From: Schizophyllum amplum
Lineage: Eukaryota; Basidiomycota; Agaricomycetes; Agaricales; Schizophyllaceae
Direction of reading: 5' to 3'
Assembly: GCA_007026445.1 (NCBI GenBank)
Contig: VDMD01000002.1
Location: forward strand, 1,550,001 to 1,614,000
Length of the DNA: 64,000 bases
The position numbers were made by a program, and so were the translations under genes. Under the pieces are notes generated by a model, which ran no database searches, was not told the DNA's origin, and saw only the letters and a list, made by a program, of their open reading frames with translations. Shown piece by piece: positions 11,112 to 22,142 of this stretch. Position 1 is the stretch's first letter. Each line of letters starts with the position of its first letter.

Positions 11112-11353
11112 GGCGCGGGAGATGACAAGAAGGGCTTCTTGGCATAAGTACTTAGCCCAGGCACGTCATCAAAGTGCTTTCCTACTATCTTATCTTAGTC
11201 TTTACCACGTGAAAAGTTCAACATCCAACGTGACCGCGACTGCATTGCTGCCAGTGCTACTTACATTTTTCCCAACGCTAGAGTTCTCATCCGGTAAGCT
11301 CGCGTCTTGCAGGTCATACATCTATGTAACATTGATATATCCATTGCATATTA

Positions 11354-13551
11354 TCAAATCTCATTCAACGGTCCTTGATATGCCCTCTCCTCGTTCATGT
11401 ACACGTACGCGAGCCGCACAAAGGCATGGACAAGACCAATAGCACAATACACGCTCGTGAGCATCAGCGGAAGGAAGGTCATTCCTCCGTCCCCCTCCGC
11501 AGTATCCCCACGACTCGCCCACATAGGGTAGAAAGTGATGAAGAGCTGCAGCGGAACGAATCCCGCCAAATACATCTTCTCCAAAGTATCCAACACGACG
11601 TAGAATATGGTCCTCGGGAATCTGAAACAGTAGTCAGCCCGAGCGGATGCACCAGATGACGCAACATACTCATATACACGGCGCGCCAAAGGCAGGTAGA
11701 CGAGCGCCAACCATGCGACCGAATAAATCACTTCGATGATAGATTCTGGAAAAGCCAGTCAACTGAGTATCCTCAAGCGAAAACAGCTGCAGCATACCCG
11801 CAGGCGTAAATAGCAACGGGAACAGGGAGAATATCCCAGCGATGTTGGCAATCACAAAAGTGCGGAAGTACGCCTGCCGCTCGGCCGCCAATAAGCTGAG
11901 AGAAAACGGTTGTGAGTTGGTGGCCGAGAATCCGCGGCTAACGACGAGCCTACCTGAGCGGAACAAGCACTAGGAGGACTGCTTTCTCGTGGACGTGCCA
12001 GCCGAACAGGAAGGACGTGTATCCGCAGAGGGTGAGAGCCGTCAGGAAGGACTTGTAAGAGGGCCGGAGCCAGAGCTTCACCAAGAATGCCTTGATATCG
12101 ATGAGCAGGAAAAGAAGATCCAGCGTGAATTCACACTCACCAGCTGAAAGGCAATCGTGATGATAAACGTGTGGATGGGCTGCACGTTGGGTAACACTGC
12201 AAAGACTGTGTCGCCAACCAACCCTCGTGAGCTTGAAGCGACTCCTGAACCGTTGATCGTCACTTCGGCGCCCGTGCGCTTCACATCTGCAGTGGGTTTA
12301 GCACGGCGCATTTCAGGCAACTGCGTCTCACTTACAGAACAGAAGAACGCGATCCAGCGCAGTGACGAGCGCCCAGATATTGGGGGCCCAGTACGCGTGA
12401 TTAAGCCCGCGCTTGAACGGGAAAAGACGCGACACCAGCTGCGGGATTTGTCCCATGAGCAGGAAGGGCCCGAGAGAGACCGCGAAGACAGCTATGACGG
12501 CGTTCGCGAGTGAGAGGAAGTTCTTAATCTGCAGGCGTCCTGTAGGCGAAAGGCAGAAAGAGCGTAGCAGATAGACAAAGTAAGCTGGCTTGAGGAATCA
12601 CAGGCATCAGCAGGTGTGTAGCATCAGGCCGACGATGCGTACCGCCAGGTACATGTAGATGTGCTTGAAGTTAAGCAAAACGGCGAAGAGTATACCGCTT
12701 GCGAGCCTCTTTCCCTGATACCGGATGAGCGTCCAAAATCAAAGGTAGATGAAAGACGAACCTCTCTTGCCATGATGATAGACCATAGGAGGATACCGAA
12801 CATGAATCCGTTGTACTGGAAGTGGATGTGGTCGACGATGATGAAGCCCGGATGAAGGAACAGAGACGCAGAGATGATGCGTTGGGTCGACGGGTCTACC
12901 GAACCGCGTATAAGCCTTAGTGAGAACAGAAAGTCAGCGTATGCACCTCTTACACGAGTTGTTGAACACTCACCTCAAGCAAGCAGCTCCCAGTACAAGT
13001 TCCGTCAAGATAACGGTCGTCCGCTGGTACGCGATGACCGACCATGAGCCATAATCCAAGTTGTTCACGTCTACCATCTTCGGGTCGATGAGGAACGCCG
13101 GCATTGCCATTAGCTTCTCGAAGTATGCGAAGAACGGCGGGTAGTCGAGGGCTGCGGGCGCTTATTGAGGGGGAATGCACGCCATCGATGCGGTTGCTTG
13201 CTCACTCCATTCAGATGTGGTCTAGAAGATATAAGTTGCATTGTATTGGAGAGAAGGAAGGATACACACGTCGTAATACCACTGTGACATGGGCAGAGAG
13301 TGGGTGATCGCCAACCAGTTACGATGCACCTCGAAGTCAGTCGAGCGGCTTCCAAGCTATCAGCGTGGGGTATGCATGCAGAGGGACCTTCGCACTCACT
13401 ATGCGGGGAACAATAGCAGCTTCAAAGACGTGGACAGCACAAGGATATCCCATTCTGAAGCGCCTATGTTGGGCCACCATGGTCGTAATGGCGGGGATGG
13501 CTCTTTGGCAGGAGGCTGTAATGACACGTTCGTCGAGCTCAAGGTATCCAT
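11354..13551 (-). CDS. ALG8: Dolichyl glucosyltransferase ALG8
   Basis: ER membrane enzyme that adds the second glucose to the lipid-linked oligosaccharide for N-glycosylation, using dolichyl-phosphate glucose. Read on the minus strand, the N terminus carries [20 protein letters not shown], then [18 protein letters not shown] with the acidic luminal motif, and [12 protein letters not shown]. The segment [17 protein letters not shown] distinguishes ALG8 from ALG6, which has a different motif here. Many hydrophobic helices follow, ending with [18 protein letters not shown] and TGA at 11354-11356. The gene has many short introns. I chose the Met at 13551; an in-frame Met at 13620 would add 23 residues and leave only 65 bp to VMA21. 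Confidence 0.92.
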
Positions 13552-13685
13552 AGTGTTACCAGAGTGGTACGCGTTGGCGTATGCGTTACGCAGAGACGAA
13601 GCCGTCGCAGTGAGAAGCAAGTGGAATACTGTAGACCGTCACGTGTTAGCGCGAACGCGTTTCCGCGTCCTTATTCTCCCCCGTC
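13552..13685. promoter_or_regulatory. Short divergent promoter of ALG8 and VMA21
   Basis: Only 134 bp lie between the two start codons. It contains the E-box-type palindrome CACGTG at 13640-13645 and an ACGCGT hexamer at 13655-13660. These are visible; binding by any factor is inference. Confidence 0.5.
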
Positions 13686-14073
13686 ATGGCAGACCAGGCC
13701 GCTGTCGGCGTCAACGTGTCCAAGGCAGCCTCTCGGTGAATGAAAGTGTACAATCAGTCTAAAGCTGTCTCTGACACCCAGACAGTGCCACGCTCGTCAA
13801 GCTAGTTGTTTTCAGCGCTTCCCTCGGAATCGTTCCCATCGCGTCCTACTTCATCAGCCAGAAGTACGCCTGGAATGGTGCGCCCCCTCACCTACTATAA
13901 CGTGTCACCGCTCTTATACATGTGTAGGCAACGCCACGTATGCTGCGCTAACTGCCATCGTCGCGGCGAACCTCATTCTAGCTCTGTACATCATCATGTC
14001 TCTACTCGAGGACACGTCCACACCGGCCCCCATTCGACCAGCACCGTCAGAGGAAATCAAAAAGATCCAATAA
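13686..14073 (+). CDS. VMA21: V-ATPase assembly integral membrane protein VMA21
   Basis: ER-resident chaperone for assembly of the V-ATPase Vo sector. Three exons (13686-13735, 13786-13877 and from about 13929 to 14073) encode 95 residues. Two membrane helices are visible: TLVKLVVFSASLGIVPIASY and ALTAIVAANLILALYIIMSL. The C terminus ends KKIQ, a dilysine ER-retrieval signal as in other Vma21 proteins. The acceptor of exon 2 was chosen so that the frame reads ASRATLVKL. It is divergent with ALG8 at very short distance. Confidence rests on length, the two-helix topology and the dilysine end. Confidence 0.9.
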
Positions 14074-14463
14074 GGTTGCCATCGCTGCCTTCCTGTTGCC
14101 TGTGCCACTGCCTAAAGACAACAGCGTCGACACCGTCGCGATTTAAATCCGTCTGTAGGTTACACACAAGTCTACTATTTCGATGTACTTTATGGGAGAT
14201 TATTGATACAGTGTACTCTACAATTTCCACGTCAAGATATAGATATACCTGCTATGTGAAGTAGGCGGTGAGGACATGTGCGAAAAAACAAAAGGAAGCA
14301 GTCCGCCCATTCGCGCGTCTGGGTGCGGAGGTGAAATACAAGCTTGGAACCACTGATACTACACGGCGATACCCCAGCTGACTGATGTAGTCGTATTGTG
14401 GTTTTCTCTGCGGCTTCTACTACGCCTAGAGGGAGCTTGCCGACCCATAGCGGACTGTGTGAC
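14074..14463. other. Intergenic, convergent 3' regions
   Basis: About 390 bp between VMA21 (+) and an uncharacterised gene (-). I see no gene or repeat in it. Confidence 0.45.
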
Positions 14464-15807
14464 TCAGTCAGATCTCTTGCAACAAGGTTCAAACGATGAT
14501 GTGCTCACCAAATAGCTCCTATGTGTTCCAATGGCTAGCATAGCAGCACCGATATCCACTCGGGAATCTGCGCGCTGGAACAAATCCATGGATGATGAAC
14601 TAGGATATTCCCAATGGTGCAGCATGTATGGTTCGTCTCTTGAAGCCCCAGCTCGCCCCTGCTTCTCCGGAGAGGCGGCCCACATTGACGAAGTCGTGGA
14701 GGATGTCGCATAGTAGTCAAGGACGTCGCCGTCCGAAGCAGGCGTTCCTGCAAGGTTTGCGGGACGATTGAGCGGATTGGCGTAGGGGTGCGGTCTCTTG
14801 GGTGTGGTGGGCGTCCCGATCGGGGTGTCGTTAGGACTCGGCGTGGAGGAGGACGATGACGAGGTGGATGAGAAGCTAGGCGTAGGTGGCACTGATATCG
14901 GAGGTGGTAGACGCTTCCGGATTATGAGTGGCGGCGGTCGGGGGAAGGAAAGCAAGGGATCAATAAGGGAATCACGGTCATCGCGATCGTCGAGTTCGTT
15001 CTCGGTGAATGGCACGCTCCGCCCTGACATGTCTGCTGCCATTGGAGTACTCTGCATGCCTCTAGGGGGAGTCGAGGACGCCGTATGGGATCGCTGGGTA
15101 AGAAGAAGACGCTCATTGCAACTAGGCAGCTGACTTCCCCGCTGCAGAGGTGCATCGCTCCGACTTCTGAAGAGACGAGGTGGCGGTAGTGGGGATAGCG
15201 CGTCGATTGCCAGGGATCGCGAAGGGCATGCAGGATCGATGAAGTGGTCCTCCTCCTCCATCTCTCGCAGGAAACCCTCCCAAACACCGTCGAGTTCTGG
15301 CGTATCACTGCCTCGCTGTGCCTCGGGCGATGTGAGGAAGTAGGATGAACCGCGAGGGTCCCCCAAGGGCGCGGCCAACGTCGTCTCGGGGATGGGTGAC
15401 TGCTCGCGTACGACGATGGAGATGAGCTGGCGCAAAGGTTGGATATGTTCGCATGATGCGCTAAGACTAGAAAGCGGGTAGAGAGGCGGCGGTGGCGCTG
15501 GGCGCGAGGGAGACAAGCAGACAACTGACTTGGATGACCGCAGAACACGGAGGCTGGGGGTCCTCGAATGTTGAGATCGTCCTTCGTCCATATCGAGGTA
15601 CGACTCCGATGATGAACCTCTAGAGCGCGTTCTCTTGACGCCCAGAGATCCTGGTGTCGCTCTATGTCCTGTATGGTGATCGGGGTCGACCCTCATATTA
15701 TTGAATCTGAATGAGCCTCCGCGCGAAGGAGAGAGTGCGGCGCTAACTGTCTCTGGTGACCTTTCCTTGCGCTTCCAGGGCGGGAGGAGGAGCGAGACGT
15801 GCTTCAT
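14464..15807 (-). CDS. Uncharacterised Ser/Pro-rich protein
   Basis: A single open frame of 447 residues on the minus strand with no intron needed. It is rich in Ser, Pro, Arg and Thr and is probably disordered. It contains short blocks that may be linear motifs: GVWEGFLREMEEEDHFIDP, a run of Ser residues in FSSTSSSSSSTPSPND, the Pro-rich PRPPPLIIRKRLPPPISVPP and TPTTPKRPHPYANPLNRPA. No known domain, signal peptide or membrane helix is visible. The acidic GVWEGFLREMEEED segment with flanking hydrophobics looks like a real interaction motif. Length and the absence of stops in a long frame favour a true gene; function is unknown. Confidence 0.62.
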   Translation of the reverse strand: MKHVSLLLPPWKRKERSPETVSAALSPSRGGSFRFNNMRVDPDHHTGHRATPGSLGVKRTRSRGSSSESYLDMDEGRSQHSRTPSLRVLRSSKSVVCLSPSRPAPPPPLYPLSSLSASCEHIQPLRQLISIVVREQSPIPETTLAAPLGDPRGSSYFLTSPEAQRGSDTPELDGVWEGFLREMEEEDHFIDPACPSRSLAIDALSPLPPPRLFRSRSDAPLQRGSQLPSCNERLLLTQRSHTASSTPPRGMQSTPMAADMSGRSVPFTENELDDRDDRDSLIDPLLSFPRPPPLIIRKRLPPPISVPPTPSFSSTSSSSSSTPSPNDTPIGTPTTPKRPHPYANPLNRPANLAGTPASDGDVLDYYATSSTTSSMWAASPEKQGRAGASRDEPYMLHHWEYPSSSSMDLFQRADSRVDIGAAMLAIGTHRSYLVSTSSFEPCCKRSD

Positions 15808-18800
15808 GATTATGGCGCAGTCGTGGGGACGAGGTTTCCTCCCAGAGCCGTCTTATAAACGAGCAGCGGAAGCGGTGAAGGACATCTGCGATAATTCTGC
15901 AATAGACCGCCTCACGGTGGAGGCTAGACTCAGTATGGCATGGGCTCGGAGTGATCAGCACGACGGACCTTTCGCGAGGCAGGCTCTTCGGGGCGCACTG
16001 AAACGCTGCTGCCTGGCGCGCTCTCATGGCGGTACCGGTATGCCAGCGGATCGTGTCTCTTCAAGACCAGAGTACGTAAATAAAGTGCACAGTGCACTGG
16101 TATGGGCACGGACAGGAGCGTCTGCTGGATAACCGTCAAGGGCCTCGATCTACGTGCCCATACTCGCTATGTTCCCGGTTCCTCGCCATCGGGTTGTTGG
16201 AGGGGTATGCCGCATCCCTGGTACACTTGAAACTCTTTGATACTAAGCCAATGACGAGGATGACGAGGCCGAGGCAGCGAGGTCGCGCATTCACTTGAAG
16301 AATACTTACGGCAATTGTTTCGATCGCAGGCCCGTCAACGCCGCTTTATCGGAACGGCAGAAGCGCACATTCAGGCGCTAGGTGTATGTTCTTCGTACCA
16401 TCGGCAATAGTAGTCGTGAATAGTGGGACTAAGTGAGGCTTGCGGATGGCGGTCGAGTGTTGTGCAATTCGCTGCCAGGTCCCTGCCAACAGAAACGCGT
16501 CACACGTGTGAATTTCGGCCCGTCGTCGGCCGCTCGCAAGCGTCCGTCCACTGCTTGCCTTTTGCTGTCATCCAGGTTCGTTGAAGACATAGCCTCCATC
16601 TTAGCCTGCTCTAACGCGTCTGTCATCTGACGAAGAGTCGCTGGATTGCTCGATGGCTAAGACCAGTAAAACACCATATGACGGTTGACCAACTGCCAAT
16701 TCAAACCAGCAAGCTTAGTCTCGTCGTTCAATAAGTCTCGCCGACATATGCATCCGCCGCTTGCATCGCTTATTGCTTCAAACAAGCATGGGGACCACTT
16801 CGATACGTCCTAGACAGACATTCTTGTCGCGCTGGACTCGATTTGGGTGCTACCGGACGCCTTGTAACGTGCTATTGCGACGTCGTCGACGTCTCTGACA
16901 CTTCAGGTTCACTAGCCGGCTTCCTACGTGACTACTTCTCTCAAGGACTGCTGGCCTGGGAGCACTGCTTGTTATACAACGCGGTCTCCGCGGACACTGG
17001 CTCGTCTCAGGCTGAGCCGTTGCATGGTAGGGAAGCACACAAAAAGCAATGGGGTGTGCGTTCAATCGTGATACAAAGTTCGATGCAGTGAGGGCAATAG
17101 CAGCTTGCAGCATCTACTTTTATTCGGGCGGCGCTGCCACGTCAGTCTGTCGCTGGTCTGTCGTGCCGTCCGCCATGAGAATGCGGTCTGCAGGCGCGCG
17201 CCCTCGCAGTTATCTCTGCTTTTGCTTCAGTGAGCTTCAGAACTTGCATAAGACCCTCGGGTGATGATATATGATACTTCAGCACACCTGAGTGCGCAGG
17301 CTGTGGCGAGGAGGGCCGAGCACGGCTACTACGCGAGAACTTGAGAGCTGGTAAGGGCCTTTAGCTTTAGAGCGAAGTCCATCGACGCTGTCAACCTTGG
17401 GCGACCCTTGGCGCCGCCGCGAACTGCTGGAGGCATGCGCGCTGTTGCCTTGCTGGGATGTATGCGAGGTGAGTGCATATCTGACCGTCCTAACGACACC
17501 CCACCCTCCCCCGCATTTCTGTAGTGCAAGGAGTGGACAAATGGACAGCCAATGTGCAACCATCGACCGTCAGGAATACACGCGAAATGGCCTGCTGTGG
17601 GGGGGAGGTGGGTTCATGCGAGATGAGTTCCCCCTCTCTTCGCCCTCATTCGCTGCCCGGAGGCGTAATTTGTCGATTGTTCTGGTGGTAGTCATCAGGA
17701 TAACAGGCCGATGGAAGCATGTTTGTGTTGCCTGCCGCGCGAAGCTTATGGAAGATGAGTCCCTCGCCCGAACCTCCACCCATGCTCACAGTCGCCCCGT
17801 GTCCTTCGTGGCCGTCTCGTTGGTCACCCCCGCGTCGCTGAAGGCCTGTCCGCGCCCATCTATACGAGGTATTTAACAAGCCTACCCTCGCTCCCGGAAC
17901 CCTTGTCTTAGCGCATACTGACCGCCTTCCTGACTTCCAGCTCGCACATCCCGAGCCGCCAGAGGCGTGTGGCGTTCCGCGCCGGTCAGTCATCGATGAA
18001 TGTCACTGGTTTGCTAGATAACAATATACGAACGTCGGCCACTACGTCGCCGGTCCGTCGCGGTGCGCCCTTGTCCCCTTTATCCTAGATCAGGTCTCTG
18101 ACGTGATCGCCTCCAGGGCCTAAATCGTACCCGTGTGTATTGGGGATTGAAAAGAGGCAGTCAGCAGTGGCAGACCTGAGACGGGGGGAGATTGTTGACG
18201 ACTGGAGCGGGAGCTTATCAGCGACCTGTTGGAAGGCGCAAACCGCGCAACTTCTAAGAACATTCAAAGGTATTTCCCTCACCTGATTGCTTGTTTACGA
18301 CATGACAACCTTTGATGTAGACGTGGGGGTGTTTGTGTTAGAGTGTGTATTACCTTGGAGGACACGCCGTCCCTCGAAAGCGACACCCTCGAATGGTGAG
18401 TGACCATGCCCCCCTCCCTTACTACTACCGCCGTTTACGCCTGCCGCCTCGTCCTCGCTCCCTCACCTCCCCTTCCGAAATGCCTTCTACCTTGCCGACG
18501 TCGGTCCGCTCAGGTCCTCGCCGCACCCGGAACTCGCGGTAACGACATCGGTGGGTATGCCCGCTTGTAAGTAGCCCTCCTTCTTCTTGCCCCCCGGTCT
18601 TCTCTCGCCCTCTCTCCACTTTCTCTTCCCCCCTCCCTCCTTCCCTTCCTTTCTCTGGCATGCCCCCCTCCCCTCCCCTCCCCTCCCTCGCACCCTCCCC
18701 CTCTAACTTATATCCAAGGTGCCCCTTCATGCCGCGTACTACTGATCATCACGACAGGCGCGGATTGATTTCTACGACAGGTGCGCACACGAGGGCGGGG

Positions 18801-20198
18801 AGAAGGGAGGACAAGGGGAGATACGCGAAAAGAGGAGGAGATGCGACTCCGTGCAAACAGAGGACGTGCGAGAAGCAAGAACGGAAGCGGGGGAGGTACG
18901 GAGAGGAAGGCGAGGGGACCCTGGCCGTGCGTACCTCTTCCTCCCCCTCTTTTCCCCCGGTTGTACGCGCCGCCTGCACAACACCCCCGCCCCTCCGACG
19001 CCCGGGCCACCCTCGTCGTCTCTTCTCCACCATCCTTGATATCTTTCCCCCCCCCCCTGCCAGATGCGAGGATCAAGGAACGAGAGTGATGTCAGAAGAC
19101 GAGAAGGAGGGAAGGGAATATCAAGGGCAATGGTGAACGACGTCGGCGTCGTCTGCTGAGCAGGTCAATCGACCATATACGTACGTAGATAGAAATGAGA
19201 GTAGCATTGTACTGTAGTTAGCAAATAAATTATGGACTTCTGCTGTTAGCAAATGTGAGTGATAAGGCCTGCCTAAGCCCTTGCCACCTGATCGAGAATA
19301 TACTTTACGAGTGGATCACGTCTCATTCGTAACGTGGATCTCAACAGAACGGTTCGGCCCACGCCGCTTACGGCCATTTCCCCCACTCATAATTAATAAC
19401 AGGTGTCACGAGCACTCAGTACTCAGTACTCAGCACAGGTCCACGGCCTGCAAGCAATGCATTGCACGGCCGTGACCCATGCTGCACCTTGTTGAAGTTA
19501 TTGTCATTGATAATCAAGCGGAACCGAAAGCCCGTGACCGTGGTAGTAATGCGACTGCGGTCCGATCGGCAATGCTGTTCACTTTCTCCCGATCACTGCA
19601 CACCTGCTGCACACTCAACGTCGTCTCCTCTATTCATCCTTCATGCTTCATCCTACAATACCACGGCTTCAAAACCTTTAGGATGGCTGAGATTCCGCTT
19701 GCATTGGTGATGGTAAAGTCGCATACTAAGGGTGAGAAGGCGAAAGCTTTACCCACGACCACTCGGAACCCTTGTTGCCCGCTGATGGCGTGCGAAAATA
19801 ACCCCCTTCCACGCCCGAGTGCTTCAATCTGAATCAAACCTTGAACTGCCTGGGAGCAATGGACGTCCTCACGCTCAGCAGGCCATGATTTACATTCAAG
19901 CTCACTTCGCCAACAGAGATGGGAACATGATTTAAATTAAGGTGATGAGCTCACCGCCGCGGCACTGAAGACACCGCGCCTTCTCAAGGTCTCCATCACG
20001 ACCATTGGCTGCGCTGCATGTGCACAGGAATACGCAGACCCTCACAGGGCTCATATGCCGTAAATTCCCTCCTTCCTGGCCGCGACCATCGCGAACGTAC
20101 TCTTTATAACCCTTGCTGTGTCCTGCCGTCCTTTCGTCTGTCCTACTCGAGTGCGCGCACCCAAATCTGAGCAAGGTCGACGCTGCCCTGCCCCGGTG
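15808..20198. other. Gene-poor 4.4-kb stretch with polypyrimidine tract
   Basis: No exon chain or protein family could be supported. Frames of 60-160 codons exist but translate to low-complexity or unrelated sequence. Strand-asymmetric runs are visible: a C/T-rich stretch at about 18550-18710, a purine-rich stretch at about 18790-18920 and a run of C near 19042-19060. A short CAGTACT repeat occurs near 19415-19435. It may hold a decayed element, a non-coding transcript or just regulatory DNA. Confidence 0.45.
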
Positions 20199-21504
20199 AT
20201 GGGGGGAATCACGCCATTGCAGGTCCATGGTGAGTTTGTACAGTGCGCAATCCCAACTACCGTAGCTCATGGAACGCAGACACGGGCATTGCGCTTGTCA
20301 CTATCGCCATCTTCTTCACGATATGCCGCCTGATCGTGCGAGTCTACGACAAGAAGATGGGGTGGGATGACTACTGGGCAGCCTTCTCGATCGCGTCCAG
20401 CGCCATCATGCTCACCGGCATTTTGATCATCATTGGGCCACCACGTACGCTTGCCAAACTACGCGTTTGACGGTCTGACCTTCTTTGACAGCGGGAATCC
20501 CACAATTCACCATGATCGCTGCGTACTATATGTGCGTTGGTCTTCCCCCTACCGTCTGCAACCCTCACAATCTCTGTCAGGGCTGCCTTCGGTTTCTACG
20601 CTTCTGTATGGGCTCCACGATTTTCCATTCTATGCACCATCCTCCGCATAGCACCTTCGTTTTGGAGGACCTACTTGCGTCTCATGGGTGTCGCCTTCGG
20701 CGGCATGTGGCTCTTCCTTTTCATTCAGCTTCTCGTTCATTGTGAGACCGACAAGTCTTGGAAGACCACCACCGGGCAATGCTCTCTGCAACGCAAGATT
20801 GCGATAGCTCAGCTTATCAGTAAGCATCGTTTCCCTCATTTACTCAGTCGATGCTAACGGATGTCAGCGGATATTCTGACAGATCTAGCTCTGAGTCTGA
20901 CGCCCATACGGCTTCTCTGGCGAGCCAACCTCAGCAAGGGAGAGCGTGTCCGCTTGATCACAGTCTTTACTTCATGCCTTCTAACGACACTGGTGCGTTG
21001 CCCTCCCATTATCATCTGTCCCTTGGTCAATGAATCCATTTGATAGGTGTCTTTAGTACACGCCTACTGTATCTGGATCAACAAAGGCCTCATGGAAATT
21101 TATGCCGCAATTTGGGAGGTGAGTGAACACCTTGTTTAATTGCGTGTCATTCAGATACATACTCTTTACAGGCGTCCGTGAGCATGATCGTTGCCTGTCT
21201 CACTGTCCTTCTTGGCTACGCTTCGCGAGTGGCTAAGAAATACCTGCCTGAAAGCATGACGCGCACCGTCTGGGCTAGTACTGCACCGTCCGGCTTCGAG
21301 CTCGCCAATCATAACCAGCCCATCAACGTAGACATCTCGACTACGGTATGGATGAATGACGACACAACTTACAACAAGACGAGGGTAGAGGAAGGAGAGC
21401 CCTCGAAGACAAGGTTTGAGGAAGAGGCACATGGTGACCATAAGCCGGCTGACAAGGCTTTCTCTCGGTGCGCAATCAACTCGACAGACGACCGGATGTA
21501 TTGA
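20199..21504 (+). CDS. 7TM rhodopsin-domain integral membrane protein (copy 1)
   Basis: Fungal seven-helix membrane protein of the rhodopsin-domain/Pth11-like type common in Agaricomycetes; ligand and role unknown. Exon 1 is 20199-20229; joining to 20280 gives VHDTGIALVTIAIFF. Later exons add DDYWAAFSIASSAIMLTG, the loop FYASVWAPRFSILCTILRIA, the helix GVAFGGMWLFLFIQLLVHCE, the loop KTTTGQCSLQRKIAIAQL, LTDLALSLTPIRLLWRANLS, VSLVHAYCIWIN and VSMIVACLTVLLGYASRV. The hydrophilic tail of about 90 residues ends DDRMY. The Cys in VHCE and the one in GQCS are placed as in the related gene at 49.4-50.6 kb. Confidence 0.78.
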
Positions 21505-22142
21505 TTGATGGCGCCTTCTCCTCAGCTTCGACCATTAGCCGTCGCGAACACCATCATGATCATGACTTACGGAGTTGAGACGGTAGATTTTTTTACTGCT
21601 TCAGTGAATATGGAAGGGGCTTTGTCTGGGCTTTACAGACTCGTGCGCTCAACACGTCAAGGTTATCTTCGTCCTCAGAGTTGACAGTGTCGGGGGCCGA
21701 TCGCTTCCGATCGTCCAGGAGCTGGCTCGCCGGCTTCTTTGCCTTCGCGAGGGAGTCGATGGCCATGTGGGTGAAAGCTGCGATGGCCTACTACAACGTC
21801 AATGTCGAACGCGTCGCAACAACCGCTACTAGACGTACCTTCTTACAGGGAGTCGTAGAGCGTGCGAGGGGAGGTAGCAGGAGTAGGCATTGATGAAGGC
21901 TGATGGTCAAGCTGAAGATGCGTGTGGGAATGAACGGTGTCTTCTATACTGTCGTCGCTTTGCCTCTGTTTGCGCGCGATAAACGAACGTGTCACACGTG
22001 AAACAAGGTCATGTGCGCGGGCTGCACGTGCTTTCGGGACCGAAGTGATCATCGGCAGACACCGACAGAGAATCTTATCCACATTTCGTCAGCAACTGTC
22101 ATCACAAGTTTATAACCTGGTCTTCACTATTTATTCGTTCGT
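21505..22142. promoter_or_regulatory. Upstream region of RNR2 with an ACGCGT (MCB-type) site
   Basis: About 640 bp without a supported gene. An ACGCGT hexamer lies at 21809-21814, about 330 bp before the RNR2 start codon, and a CACGTG near 21995. ACGCGT is the MCB element used for S-phase genes in yeasts; its use here is inference. Confidence 0.4.

Noticed and set aside
13287..13762. 157-codon plus-strand frame opposite ALG8
   Set aside because: It is antisense to the conserved ALG8 N-terminal exons and runs past the VMA21 start in the wrong frame.
18425..19136. Several overlapping Gly/Arg/Pro-rich frames
   Set aside because: All arise from C/T- and G/A-rich tracts; composition alone explains them.
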